Positions 27,082-37,179 of a stretch of DNA of 64,000 nt are shown here, piece by piece. Below the pieces are notes generated by a model that ran no database searches, had not been told where the DNA came from, and saw only the letters and a program-made list of their open reading frames with translations. The translations under genes were made by a program, and so were the position numbers. The stretch is from Gammaproteobacteria bacterium HGW-Gammaproteobacteria-1. GTDB lineage: Bacteria > Pseudomonadota > Gammaproteobacteria > Thiohalomonadales > Thiohalomonadaceae. Position 1 is the stretch's first letter, and each line of letters starts with the position of its first letter. The stretch lies in contig PGZL01000004.1 of the NCBI GenBank assembly GCA_002840095.1, positions 310,001 through 374,000 of the forward strand. The letters are read 5' to 3'.

Positions 27082-28410
27082 GTGTCGTTTAAAAAACAAC
27101 TGGAACAACGCCTGCCGCACTGGATCGAGCAGGGCTGGCTGAGCTTCGACGGCGCCGCGCACATTCTTGATGACGTCGCCGGCGGCGAGCACCACGGACC
27201 GCGCTACCTGACCCTGGCCTTCAGCCTGCTCGGCGTCATCCTCTTCGGCGCCGGCATCATCACCTTCTTTGCCGCCAACTGGGCGGCCATGCCCAAGCTG
27301 CTCAAACTCGCCGTGCTGTTCTCCGCACTGTGGGGCAGCTACGCGCTGGCGGGCGTGTTCGAACGGCGCGACTTGCCCCTGCTGGCCGGTGCCATGCTGC
27401 TGCTCGGCGTCATCCTGTTCGGCAGCAACATCATGCTCATCGCGCAGATTTACCACATCAGCGCCCACTATCCCGACGGCGTCATGGTGTGGGCGCTGGG
27501 CGGCGTGCTGGTGGCCTGGCTGATGCGCTCGCAACCGGCCATGGTGGCGGCACTGGGTCTGGGCGTACTGTGGACCGGACTGGAATCGCAGGGCTTCGGT
27601 CGGGCGGTGCACTGGCCGTTTCTGCTGTTTCTCGCCGTGTCGGTTCCGGCGGTGCTGCGCTACCGCTGGCGCATCGCGCTGCACGTGGCGCTGGCCAGCC
27701 TGCTGCTGTGGAGCTGGTTCGCCTTCATGGCCATGAGCAGCTGGGGCCGCGGCAGCAGTGCCGCCATCTATCTGGTGCAGGTCTATTTCCTCGCCTATCT
27801 GGCCCTGTTCATCGGCGGCATGCTGCTGCACATACGTGACGGCTGGCAGGCGCTGGCCCATACGGTGCAGCGGTATGCCGCCTTCGCCGCACTGGGCTGT
27901 TTGTATCTGCTCACTTTCCCGCAACTGCTGCGCGTCACCCGCGACGGCGCCGAGTTCTGGTGGCTGGCCACGGCGGCGGCATTGCTGCTGGTGGTGGCGC
28001 TGGCCGGCTGGCATTACCGCAGCCATGCCGCCTCGGCCCGGCCCCGCTTCCTCAACTGGGGCCTGGGATTGCTGGGCGCGGTGATCGTGCTGCTGCTGGC
28101 CAACCTGGCGGCGGAACGGCAGAGCGCCGGCGTGCTCGCCCTGCTGTTCAACGTGGTGTATTTCCTCGGCCTGCTCTGGCTGTTGCAGGCGGCGGTGCAC
28201 CTGGAGAACCGCGTACTGGTCAACATGGCGTTCTTCTACTTCGCCGTCACCCTGCTGACGCGTTATTTCGACACCTTCTGGAGCCTGATGGACCGCTCGT
28301 TGTTCTTCATGGGCGGCGGCCTGCTGCTGCTCGGCGGCGGCTACTGGCTGGAGCGGCAGCGGCGCCGCCTGACGCGGCAGATCGCCGTGCACGGGGACGG
28401 AGCCGCATGA
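27082..28410 (+). CDS. DUF2157 polytopic membrane protein
   Basis: A 442-residue protein with a short soluble N terminus (LPHWIEQGWLSFDGAAHIL, typical of DUF2157) and about eleven to twelve hydrophobic helices. It ends in a basic tail. Function is unknown. Its TGA overlaps the ATG of the GDYXXLXY gene, a pairing common for these families, so the two probably act together at the membrane. The start is GTG 27082. Confidence 0.82.
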   Translation: MSFKKQLEQRLPHWIEQGWLSFDGAAHILDDVAGGEHHGPRYLTLAFSLLGVILFGAGIITFFAANWAAMPKLLKLAVLFSALWGSYALAGVFERRDLPLLAGAMLLLGVILFGSNIMLIAQIYHISAHYPDGVMVWALGGVLVAWLMRSQPAMVAALGLGVLWTGLESQGFGRAVHWPFLLFLAVSVPAVLRYRWRIALHVALASLLLWSWFAFMAMSSWGRGSSAAIYLVQVYFLAYLALFIGGMLLHIRDGWQALAHTVQRYAAFAALGCLYLLTFPQLLRVTRDGAEFWWLATAAALLLVVALAGWHYRSHAASARPRFLNWGLGLLGAVIVLLLANLAAERQSAGVLALLFNVVYFLGLLWLLQAAVHLENRVLVNMAFFYFAVTLLTRYFDTFWSLMDRSLFFMGGGLLLLGGGYWLERQRRRLTRQIAVHGDGAA

Positions 28411-28976
28411 AGCTGTCCTACCGCCTGCTCATCATCGTCGTGATCCAGACCCTGGTGCTGGCCGGGATGGTCGCCAAGCGCCAGTGGACCCTGGCCACCG
28501 GCACGCCGGTGGTGCTGGAGACCCGGCCGGTGGATCCCCGCTCACTGTTCCGTGGTGACTACGTCACCTTCAATTACGATATTTCCCGCCTGAACCTGCA
28601 GGCGCTGGACGGCGACGACGATTTCAGCCGCCATGACGTCGTATATGTGGTGCTGGAGCCCGGCGAACCCTACTGGCGGCCGCGCGCGGTGTATCACGCG
28701 CCGCCGGCCGGACAGGTCACGCTGCGCGGCACGGTGCAATACGCCGGTGAGCATTGGTGGAATCCGGAAACCGGCAACAACGAAGCGGTGCGCCACGTCA
28801 CCGTGCGTTACGGCATCGAGGACTATTTCGTGCCCGAAGGGGAGGGGCGGGCGCTGGAACGGCCCGTGGCGGACGAGACGATTTCCTTGCGCGTTGCTGT
28901 GGATCGTTTCGGCAACGGTGCAATTCAGGCTTTGCTAATAAACGGTGTGGAACGTTACCGTGAAACGCTGTTTTGA
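28407..28976 (+). CDS. GDYXXLXY domain protein
   Basis: A 189-residue protein with an N-terminal membrane anchor (LLIIVVIQTLVLAGMVA) and an extracytoplasmic domain containing SLFRGDYVTFNYDIS, a form of the GDYxxLxY motif. FGNGAIQALLINGVERY near the end is also typical. The family is named for this motif and has no known biochemical function. It is translationally coupled to the DUF2157 protein. Confidence 0.85.
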   Translation: MKLSYRLLIIVVIQTLVLAGMVAKRQWTLATGTPVVLETRPVDPRSLFRGDYVTFNYDISRLNLQALDGDDDFSRHDVVYVVLEPGEPYWRPRAVYHAPPAGQVTLRGTVQYAGEHWWNPETGNNEAVRHVTVRYGIEDYFVPEGEGRALERPVADETISLRVAVDRFGNGAIQALLINGVERYRETLF

Positions 28977-29146
28977 TGACGGCCGTCACACTGTATTTCC
29001 GACGATGGCTTGCGTCAAAAAACATGGCTATACTTGCCCTCGCTGCAGGTTGAATCATGTCTTTCTGCTTATCCGCCGGAGAACAGGCAGTTCATCTTCA
29101 ACAGCTGTGGTTGGAACACTTTGGTAATTTATTTGAGGTGATTTGC

Positions 29147-29350
29147 ATGGCTACAGGTACCGTGAAGTGGTTTAACGAATCCAAAGGTTTTGGTTTCATT
29201 GCGCCGGCTGACGGCAGCGAAGATGTGTTTGTGCACTTCTCCGCCATTCAGGGAGGCGGTTTCCGCACCCTGCGTGAAGGTCAGTCCGTAACCTTCGAGA
29301 CGGAAAAGGGACAGAAAGGCCTGCAGGCCCGGAACGTTGTTCCCGCCTAA
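29147..29350 (+). CDS. cspA: Cold-shock domain RNA chaperone
   Basis: A 67-residue single CSD protein that binds single-stranded [14 protein letters not shown] (RNP1) and VFVHFSAI (RNP2) are intact. A leader of over 100 bases precedes the ATG, and a TATACT at 29029-29034 may be its -10 element. A canonical Rho-independent terminator follows. Whether it is cold-induced or constitutive cannot be told. Confidence 0.97.
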   Translation: MATGTVKWFNESKGFGFIAPADGSEDVFVHFSAIQGGGFRTLREGQSVTFETEKGQKGLQARNVVPA

Positions 29351-29379
29351 GTAAACTTGCAGCGGCAACGCTGAATTGA

Positions 29380-29409
29380 GAAACCCGCCGAAAGGCGGGT
29401 TTCTTTTTT
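29380..29409 (+). terminator. Rho-independent terminator of cspA
   Basis: A 10-bp perfect stem (GAAACCCGCC / GGCGGGTTTC) with a GAAA loop is followed by a T-rich tract TTTTTTG. Confidence 0.9.
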
Positions 29410-29447
29410 GTGGTGTGGATAGGCGGAGTGGGCCACAAGTCAGGATA

Positions 29448-29768
29448 TGTGCGCTGCGCGCGCTGATTTTGGCGGGGGATTCCGTCCCCCTACTCCGGAT
29501 TACTTTCTTTTGCGCGGCCAAAAGAAACTAACGAAAGAAAAGGCCGCCCCGATGTCTCGCCGCTATCGCGGTTCCCTGCGCTACTCGCCCGGGGCGGGTT
29601 TCTCCGACGGCACGTCCGTGTGCCGACGGAGAAATGCGCGCCATCCATGGCGCGCCCCCTGCGGGCTGTTCCGCCCCGGGCTGCGTTGCTCGGCGAGACA
29701 AAGGGGTTTGAAAGTCAAAGGCAGCTCGCCTGGCGGCATCGCGGTGTAGGTGTGCGCTGCGCGCACAC
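29448..29768 (+). repeat. Large dispersed repeat, copy A (about 320 bp)
   Basis: Bounded by GTGCGCTGCGCGC on the left and GTGTGCGCTGCGCGCACAC on the right. Internal landmarks are TACTTTCTTTTGCGCGGCCA, GAAACTAACGAAAGAAAAGG and AAAGTCAAAGGCAGCTCGCC. Copies C (50628) and D (52717) share all of these. Small open frames inside vary between copies and are not genes. It is non-coding and resembles a MITE-like dispersed element. Confidence 0.8.
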
Positions 29769-30040
29769 GGGTTTTGGATTTTGATTTTGACTCTTTGCCT
29801 TACCCCCCGTCTGCCGCGCCGAGCATCGCAGCCCGAATCGGGAGAAGCCCGAAGGGGACATGCCAGGGATGGCATGTCCTCGCCTTCGCGCCAGGACGGC
29901 GCGTAGGCGAGCGCCGATTCGGGCGAGAAGCGCAGGGGACCCGCAGGGCGCGGCAATCGGGCGGCCTTTCTTTTCGTTAGTTTTCTTTGGCCGTAGAGGG
30001 ACGGAATCCCCGCCTAAATACACCACACAGCGCACAAAAC
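29752..30040 (-). repeat. Large dispersed repeat, divergent copy B, inverted to copy A
   Basis: Read on the minus strand, it shows the same landmarks in degenerate form (CAAAGAAAACTAACGAAAAG, GGCCGCCC, a CGCGCC-rich centre with a CATGCCATCCCTGGCATG-like palindrome). It abuts copy A tail to tail, so 29448-30040 is one giant inverted repeat. Copy B contains a different central segment from copy A. Confidence 0.7.
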
Positions 30041-30077
30041 GAAGGCATCTCCGCCCACGAGGATCAACGCTCCGCCA

Positions 30078-30809
30078 TCAAGCCCTAACCGCCCGCGGCC
30101 AAAGCTCCTGCGCCGCATCCCCGCTCAGATTGGTCAGCCGCGCCGCATCGACGATGCGCAGCAGGCGCCCGCCGGGCTGCATCCAGATGATCTTGTCGCG
30201 GGTCATGCGCGACAACACCCGGCTCACGGTCTCCAGGGTCAGGCCGAGCATCTCGGCCATGTCAGTGCGGGACAGGGGCAGGGGGATTTCATGCACGTCG
30301 TCGGCCTCCGCCCGCAGTATCGACAGCAGGAAGGAGGCGACGCGCTCGGTGGAGCTCATCAGCCCCAGGTTGCGGATCATGGCGTTGGAGTGCTGCAGCT
30401 GGTGGTTGAGCGCGCTGATCACGCGCAGTGATAGCTGCGGGTTGTACTCCAGCAGCTGCAGCATGTCCTTGTAGCGTACGGCGCAGACCTCGATGGGGGT
30501 GACCGCCTCCGCGGTGTAGGGATAGCGCTCGTCGCTCAGCGCCTCCAGGCCGATGAACTGCCAGGCGGCGCCGAGGCGCAGGCCCTGGTTGCGGCCGTCG
30601 GGCAGGGCGGTGGTGAGTTTGACGTAGCCGGACTTGAGCAGGAACAGGTGGGTGGTCGGCGTGCCTTCGCGGAACAGTACGGCCTTGGGGTCGTAGGATT
30701 TCTTGTGGATCACGCCGTGCATGCGGCAGACCTGGGTGCCGGTCAGGCCGGAGAACAGCAGGGATTCACACAGCAGGCATTCGTCTTTGCGGCAGGGGCA
30801 GGCACTCAT
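30078..30809 (-). CDS. CRP/FNR family regulator with N-terminal cysteine cluster
   Basis: A 243-residue transcription factor: an N-terminal cysteine-rich segment (C4, C6, C11, C14, with C28 and C109 further on), a cNMP-binding-like beta-roll (30-140), and a winged HTH with RTDMAEMLGLTLETVSRVL. The recognition helix E-x-x-SR matches FNR, so TTGAT half-sites are expected. The Cys layout suggests an oxygen- or NO-sensitive [4Fe-4S] cluster, although the spacing differs from E. coli FNR. A 16-bp palindrome lies 65-80 bases upstream. A likely target is the hemerythrin box at 17317. Confidence 0.9.
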   Translation of the reverse strand: MSACPCRKDECLLCESLLFSGLTGTQVCRMHGVIHKKSYDPKAVLFREGTPTTHLFLLKSGYVKLTTALPDGRNQGLRLGAAWQFIGLEALSDERYPYTAEAVTPIEVCAVRYKDMLQLLEYNPQLSLRVISALNHQLQHSNAMIRNLGLMSSTERVASFLLSILRAEADDVHEIPLPLSRTDMAEMLGLTLETVSRVLSRMTRDKIIWMQPGGRLLRIVDAARLTNLSGDAAQELWPRAVRA

Positions 30810-30873
30810 GGGGCGTGGTCACTCTGGGTTCGGCGTCGTCTGGGGCAAGCTGGCTGGCGACTCCCTTCAGAAC

Positions 30874-30889
30874 TACCTCCTAGGAGGTA
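30874..30889. promoter_or_regulatory. 16-bp perfect palindrome upstream of the FNR-like gene
   Basis: TACCTCCTAGGAGGTA is a perfect palindrome in the divergent region between the FNR-like regulator and the SemiSWEET gene. It is suitable as an operator for a dimeric regulator; the binding protein is unknown. The rest of 30890-31073 is AT-rich and holds no gene. Confidence 0.4.
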
Positions 30890-31073
30890 TCAACCCTCAG
30901 CAAGCGGCTTAATGATAAGCAGCATATGCCGTAAATGCACCCGTTATTTAATAAAAAATCCAATAAAAACCGATACTTATTGATATATCGCAAAATTGTG
31001 CATGGCTTTGTGGGCGACACTGCCGGACACTATGGTCTCCGTCGTCCGACCGAGGTTTCCGGGAGTAGCAAAG

Positions 31074-31328
31074 ATGGATGCAGCCAACCTGCTCGGCCTG
31101 CTGGCCGGCACGCTGACCACGGCGGCATTCCTGCCGCAGGTGATCAAGACCTGGCGCAGCCGTTCCGCCGGCGACATATCGCTGGTGATGTTTGCGCTGT
31201 TCAGTCTGGGCGTATTGCTGTGGATCGTTTATGGTTTCAGCGTCGGCGCGGTGCCGGTGATCGTGGCCAACGTGATTACCCTGCTGTTGTCGATAACCAT
31301 TCTGGTGTTCAAGATCCGCTATAAATAA
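31074..31328 (+). CDS. SemiSWEET-type sugar transporter
   Basis: An 84-residue protein with three transmembrane helices. It carries the PQ-loop motif (LPQVIKTWRSRSAGDIS) of SemiSWEETs, which dimerise to form a facilitative sugar transporter. The length and three-helix plan match the family. It is followed 14 bases later by the TIGR02647 gene. The substrate is unknown. Confidence 0.88.
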   Translation: MDAANLLGLLAGTLTTAAFLPQVIKTWRSRSAGDISLVMFALFSLGVLLWIVYGFSVGAVPVIVANVITLLLSITILVFKIRYK

Positions 31329-31342
31329 GCGCGAGGAAAATC

Positions 31343-31588
31343 ATGCCGCAGAACAATGCAGTGAATGAAGAACGAATCGCAGAAATGAAGTTGCTGGCGT
31401 TGTTCAACCTGGCGTCGATGCAGGAAGGCCTGAAGGTGCACAACAATGCCGGTGCGGCGGCGGTGGCCGCGGCGCAGCGGCTGCACCACAAGGGGCTGGC
31501 GACCCAGCCCGACGGCGGCTATCTCACCGACCTGGGCGTGGAGGCCGCGGAGCATCTGCAGGCCGCGCTGACCATCCTGGAAGGCTGA
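31343..31588 (+). CDS. TIGR02647-like small conserved protein
   Basis: An 81-residue soluble protein with MKLLALFNLASMQEGLKVH and GLATQPDGGYLTDLGVEAAEH, the pattern of the TIGR02647 family of proteobacteria. It is predicted to be mostly helical, and its function is unknown. It lies just after SemiSWEET on the same strand. Confidence 0.75.
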   Translation: MPQNNAVNEERIAEMKLLALFNLASMQEGLKVHNNAGAAAVAAAQRLHHKGLATQPDGGYLTDLGVEAAEHLQAALTILEG

Positions 31589-31616
31589 CCAGGCAGAAGT
31601 CGGAAGCATCAAAGAC

Positions 31617-31692
31617 AAAACCTTTTGCCGCAGAGACGCGGAGACGCAGAGGATCACCGGCTAATTCCCCTCTGCGCCTCCGCGACAGGTGT
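31617..31692. repeat. CGCAGAGACG-family hairpin
   Basis: TTTTGCCGCAGAGACGCGGA onward (31623-31652) pairs with CTCTGCGCCTCCGCGACAGG (31669-31688). It lies between the convergent TIGR02647 and atpD genes and is a possible bidirectional terminator. Confidence 0.7.
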
Positions 31693-31742
31693 TGGCCTGT
31701 GACATTTTTGGGGTTGCGTTGCGCCCTTGCATTGAATGAGTC

Positions 31743-32360
31743 TTATCGTTGCCGGCCGTAGTCGAGCCGCACGCGCACGGCCTCTTCCTGATCCATCTCC
31801 TCCAGCCTGACCACGATCTCGGTCAGCGACTTTTCCAGTTCCGGCAGTAGCACGTCTTCCAGGGCGCGAGCGCGCCGTTCGGTGCGGCGGTATTCGTGCA
31901 GCAGGCGCTCCAGATTGCCGCTGTAGCAGGCGAGTACCGCGCTGCGCTGCACCAGCTCGCGGAACAGGTGAGCGCAGTGCCGTGCCTCGGGCGAAGGATC
32001 GACCGCGGCGGCCGGTTCGTGTTCGTGCAGTTCCAGGCGGCACTCCGTCAGGCGCACGCCGAGGAAGCGGCGCGGCTGCTGCCGCAGCACGGCATCCTCC
32101 AGTTCCAGCGGCGGGTGCACCTGCAATCCCTGCAGGCCGTGCCGCGCCACGGCGTCGGCCAACGCCGCGGCCGCCGTGCGGTGCAGTTGCAGGTAGTCGC
32201 GCTGCAGCTGCTCGTATTCGTCCAGCTGGCGCAGGATTTCGGCGGCCAGCAGCAGGCACTTCTCGTCGAGAAAGCGATAGCCGTCGCGAATCACCTGGCG
32301 CTCCTCGCGCAGTTCCATCAGCACGGAAGGCGTGGCGATGAGCTGGCGGCCGTCAGCCAT
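31743..32360 (-). CDS. atpD: V/A-type ATPase subunit D
   Basis: The 205-residue central-stalk subunit D transmits rotation between A3B3 and the membrane ring. N-terminal ATPSVLMELREERQVIRDGYRFLDEKCLLL and a C-terminal coiled coil are typical of the family. Its ATG overlaps the subunit B stop by 8 bases. It is the last gene of the nine-gene operon. Confidence 0.92.
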   Translation of the reverse strand: MADGRQLIATPSVLMELREERQVIRDGYRFLDEKCLLLAAEILRQLDEYEQLQRDYLQLHRTAAAALADAVARHGLQGLQVHPPLELEDAVLRQQPRRFLGVRLTECRLELHEHEPAAAVDPSPEARHCAHLFRELVQRSAVLACYSGNLERLLHEYRRTERRARALEDVLLPELEKSLTEIVVRLEEMDQEEAVRVRLDYGRQR

Positions 32361-33738
32361 TGCCGTTCTCGATGTGCGCGGCGATCTGGGCGTCGGACAG
32401 CCGGTGCAGTTCGTTGCGCGGCAGGCGGCGCAGCAGCTTCCAGCCCAGCTGCATGCTCTCCTCCAGGGTACGCGCCTCCTCCTGCTGCACCAGTTCCTGC
32501 TCGAAGGCGTCGCCGAATTCCAGATACCGGCGATCCAGTTCCGGCAGGCCGTCGATGCCCACCACGCTGGCCAGCACGCGCACCTGCACCGCGCGGGCAT
32601 AGGCGGCGTAGAGCTGGTTGGACAGGGCGGGATGATCGGGGTCGGTAAAGCCCTCGCCGATGCCGTCCTTCATCAGGCGCGACAGCGACGGCAGCACCTT
32701 GACCGGCGGATAGACGCCGCGCCGGTCCAGCTCGCGGTCCAGCACGATCTGGCCCTCGGTGATGTAGCCGGTGAGATCGGGGATCGGATGGCTGATGTCG
32801 TCCGAGGGCATGGTGAGGATGGGCAGCTGGGTGAGCGAGCCGCTGCGGCCCTTGATGCAGCCGGCGCGTTCGTACAGCGCGGCGAGATCCGAATACATGT
32901 AGCCGGGATAGCCCTTGCGGCTCGGCACCTCGCCGTGGCTGGCGGAGACCTCGCGCAGCGCCTCGCAGTAATTGGTCATGTCGGTGAGGATCACCAGGAC
33001 GTGGCGGCCCTCGACGAAGGCCAGGTACTCGGCGGCGGTGAGGGCGTAGCGCGGCGTCAGCAGGCGCTGGGTGCTGGAGTCGGAGGCGAGGTTGAGGAAC
33101 ATCACCGTGTGCGCCAGGGCACCGCTGTTTTCCATGGCGCGGCGGAAATTCTCCGCGGTGTGGTAGGGCGTACCGATGCCGACGAAGACGATGGCGAAGT
33201 CGCCGCTGCTGCCGCCGCGCAGGCGCGCGCGCCGCGCGATCTGGACGGCGAGGCGCTCATGCGGCATGCCGCCGCCGGAGAAGATGGGCAGCTTCTGGCC
33301 GCGCACCAGGCTGTTCATCAGGTCGATGGTGGAGACGCCGGTTTCGATGAAATCCTGCGGCTGGGCGCGCTGCGCCGGGTTGATGGCCAGGCCGTCGATG
33401 CGCAGGCTGTTCTGCGCCGCGATGGGCGGGCCGCCGTCGATGACCTTGCCGACGCCGTTGAAGATGCGCCCCAGGATGTCCGGTCCCACGGCAAAGTGCA
33501 GCGGCTCGCCGAGAAAGCGCACCCGCGTTTCGCTCAGGGACAGCCCGTCGGTGCTCTCCAGCACCTCCACCGTCATGACCTCGTCGTCCAGCGCGGCGAC
33601 ACGTCCCTGCCGCGCCTTGCCGTCGCGACCGTACACCTCCACCGCCTCGTTGAGGCCGACGTTGACCGTGCGGCGCAGGAACAGCAGCGGTCCCTGGATG
33701 CCGGTGATGTTGCCGCTGGTGTAGAGATTCGGGCGCAT
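32353..33738 (-). CDS. atpB: V/A-type ATPase subunit B (non-catalytic)
   Basis: The 461-residue non-catalytic nucleotide-binding subunit alternates with A in the head. It lacks a true P-loop: the equivalent is FSGGGMPHERLA, as expected for B. The region GYPGYMYSDLAALYERAG and the SLTQLPILTMPSDDISHPIPDLTGYI segments are strongly conserved. The start MRPNLYTS at 33738 excludes codons encoded within the intergenic hairpin. Confidence 0.95.
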   Translation of the reverse strand: MRPNLYTSGNITGIQGPLLFLRRTVNVGLNEAVEVYGRDGKARQGRVAALDDEVMTVEVLESTDGLSLSETRVRFLGEPLHFAVGPDILGRIFNGVGKVIDGGPPIAAQNSLRIDGLAINPAQRAQPQDFIETGVSTIDLMNSLVRGQKLPIFSGGGMPHERLAVQIARRARLRGGSSGDFAIVFVGIGTPYHTAENFRRAMENSGALAHTVMFLNLASDSSTQRLLTPRYALTAAEYLAFVEGRHVLVILTDMTNYCEALREVSASHGEVPSRKGYPGYMYSDLAALYERAGCIKGRSGSLTQLPILTMPSDDISHPIPDLTGYITEGQIVLDRELDRRGVYPPVKVLPSLSRLMKDGIGEGFTDPDHPALSNQLYAAYARAVQVRVLASVVGIDGLPELDRRYLEFGDAFEQELVQQEEARTLEESMQLGWKLLRRLPRNELHRLSDAQIAAHIENGNG

Positions 33739-33770
33739 GGGCTTAGAGGCCGGATTGGAGATACAGGCCC

Positions 33771-33843
33771 GGACAAGATGAACAGGATGTTTCAGGATGA
33801 ACAAGAAGAGTCCTGCCCATCTTGCGACATCCTGTTAGTCCTG
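33771..33843. repeat. ACAAGATGAAC-family hairpin between ATPase A and B genes
   Basis: GGACAAGATGAACAGGATG onward (33771-33805) faces CATCTTGCGACATCCTGTT (33818 onward). It is imperfect but the same family as 578-661. It lies in the only gap between the A and B genes. Confidence 0.65.
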
Positions 33844-33860
33844 TAGGCGATGTTGGTGGT

Positions 33861-35605
<1,745 letters not shown>

Positions 35606-35609
<4 letters not shown>

Positions 35610-36262
35610 GGCGTCACCTCGGTGCGCGACTGATCGGCATTGAGCAGCCGGTGCAGCTGGGCTAGCAGCTGCGCCTCGATGGCGTCGCGGTCGGCCAGCA
35701 GTCCTTCCAGCGTGCCGTCGAGGCAGGCGCCGTCGGCGCAGACGCGCAGCCCGGCGTGCAGCTGGTCGTCGGTGCGCAGCTGCGGCTCCACGCCGCAGTG
35801 CCGGCGTATCACCTCCAGTTGTTCACTGCATTCGGCGCTGTCCCAGCCGGGCGGGTGCTCGATCACCCAGGCGCAGCGCGGCAGCCGCTGCAGCGCCTGA
35901 TGCAGCAGGTTGCAGACCCACAGCCGCCGCTGCGCCGCCGTCTTCCAGCGTTGCAACACGCTCTGCCCCAGCAGCTCCCAGCCCTGCTGCAACAGCAACA
36001 ATGCAGTGCGGTGCTGCTGCTGGCGGGCGCGGGTCTGCAACTGGGCGCGGGTGGCGTCGAGTTTCTCATTGCCGCGCCGCCGCTCGGTGACGATGGCCTC
36101 GTGCATGCGCGTGCGCGCCTCGCCATAGGTCTGCGCCAGCAGGGTGTGGCGCCGTTCCTGCGCCTGCTCCAGCAACTGGGTACAGCGTTCCGACCGGTGC
36201 CGCTCCACCAGTTCCAGCAGCGTTTCCACCTGGGCATCGAGCACACTGTGCACTTCGCTCAT
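35606..36262 (-). CDS. atpE: V/A-type ATPase peripheral stalk subunit E
   Basis: A 218-residue protein with a long N-terminal helix rich in Arg, Gln and Glu (residues 1-110) and a C-terminal globular part ending in a helix. This is the plan of subunit E of the peripheral stator. Sequence conservation is low, so the assignment rests on position between F and A and on architecture. It overlaps both neighbours by four bases. Confidence 0.8.
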
Positions 36263-36552
36263 ACGCGCATCCCCAGTTGCGTGCGGATACGCGTGGTCAG
36301 ATCGCGCATCGGCACCTGTTGCTGGATGTCCGGCACGATCAACACCCGCGGCCGGGTGGCGGCCAGTACCTGCGCCAGCTCGCCGGCCGGCAGCTGGCGC
36401 GCCTGCTCCACCCCGAGCAGCAGCAGTTCGGTTTCGGCGCAGGCCCAGCGAAACGTCTCCAATAGATCGGCGGCGGCCGGACTGCGCGTGCGCATCCCGG
36501 CGAGGCGGTAGCCTGCCGCGCTGGTTTCGTCGCCTATGAAAATCGGAATCAT
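36259..36552 (-). CDS. atpF: V/A-type ATPase subunit F
   Basis: A 97-residue protein with the subunit F pattern: MIPIFIGDETSAAGYRLAG at the N terminus, then a Rossmann-like alternation and VLIVPDIQQQV. Subunit F binds D in the central rotor. The codons upstream of the chosen ATG are encoded by a heptamer repeat, so the shorter start is used. Confidence 0.88.
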   Translation of the reverse strand: MIPIFIGDETSAAGYRLAGMRTRSPAAADLLETFRWACAETELLLLGVEQARQLPAGELAQVLAATRPRVLIVPDIQQQVPMRDLTTRIRTQLGMRV

Positions 36553-36556
36553 GGAT

Positions 36557-36640
36557 TCAGTTTCGAGTTTCGAAAACAAAGCCCAGCCGCGAAGTCCGGA
36601 AAGATTTCTCGAAACCCGAAACTCGCAACTCGAAACATTG
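36557..36640. repeat. TTTCGAG-family heptamer hairpin between ATPase K and F genes
   Basis: A left run of TTTCGAGTTTCGAAAAC (36560-36576) faces CTCGAAACCCGAAACTCG plus two more units (36608-36637). It separates the proteolipid gene from the downstream stalk genes. Confidence 0.75.
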
Positions 36641-36642
36641 TT

Positions 36643-36996
36643 TCAAACCAGCCGGTTCAAAATCAGTATCGAAATGATCAGGCCGTAGATGGCGATGCCC
36701 TCGGCCAGGCCGACCAGGATCAGCACCCGGCCGAGCAGTTCCGGCTTTTCCGCCAGGGCGCCGATGGCGGCGCTGCCGACCATGGCCACGGCGTAGCCGG
36801 CGGCCAGCGACGACATGCCGGTGGCGAGGGCGGCGGCAAGAAAGCCCCATTGCAGCACGCCCGGCGGCAGGCTGGCCGCGGCAGCGGCCGTTTCGGCGGC
36901 GCGCGCCGGTGCTATGCCCAGCAGCGCCGTGGCGCCGAGGGCGATGACGGCGGCCAGGGCAACCATGAAGGCGGCGATCTTGGTGCGCGGGTTCAT
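36643..36996 (-). CDS. atpK: V/A-type ATPase proteolipid subunit K
   Basis: The 117-residue c-ring subunit. It has an N-terminal hydrophobic helix that could be a signal or extra TM, then a helical hairpin with GLAEGIAIYGLIISILIL carrying the ion-binding Glu. It is a single-hairpin form, shorter than the duplicated eukaryotic type. Hairpin repeats lie on both sides of the gene. The subunit is needed in multiple copies per complex. Confidence 0.88.
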   Translation of the reverse strand: MNPRTKIAAFMVALAAVIALGATALLGIAPARAAETAAAAASLPPGVLQWGFLAAALATGMSSLAAGYAVAMVGSAAIGALAEKPELLGRVLILVGLAEGIAIYGLIISILILNRLV

Positions 36997-37019
36997 ATGG
37001 CTCTCCTCAAAACTTCCAA

Positions 37020-37087
37020 GATTTGGCGCAGAGGCGCAGAGACGCAGAGTTCCAAAAGCATTGCCTTCCCTCTGTGGCTCCGCGCCT
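37020..37087. repeat. CGCAGAGGCG-family hairpin upstream of atpK
   Basis: GGCGCAGAGGCGCAGAGACG onward (37025-37050) faces CCCTCTGTGGCTCCGCGCC (37069-37087). It is imperfectly paired. It is the distal part of the gap between subunits I and K. Confidence 0.6.
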
Positions 37088-37137
37088 GGGAAATATATTC
37101 CCGACATTTCCAACCGGCTACATCCATGTAGCCGTCT
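37088..37137 (-). repeat. Two-hairpin element, copy 1 (ATGGAT and GTCGGGAATAT loops)
   Basis: On the minus strand a first stem CGGCTAC/GTAGCCG with loop ATGGAT is followed by GTT and a second stem GGAAAT/ATTTCC with loop GTCGGGAATAT. It begins about 43 bases after the stop of the subunit I gene. A second copy at 53070-53124 has the same loops but compensatory stem changes. Confidence 0.75.
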
Positions 37138-37179
37138 GCGGCGGGGGTGTTTTTTGCGCTTTTGCGGTGAAACATCTGT

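Noticed and set aside
29441-30035. Small open frames inside the large dispersed repeats (KKLTKEKAA-type peptides)
   Set aside because: The frames are broken differently in each copy, run in several frames and strands, and lack ribosome-binding sites. The repeat is better read as non-coding.
30980-30993. TTGATATATCGCAA as an FNR box for SemiSWEET
   Set aside because: The second half-site CGCAA differs from ATCAA at two bases and the AT-rich context makes a chance match likely.
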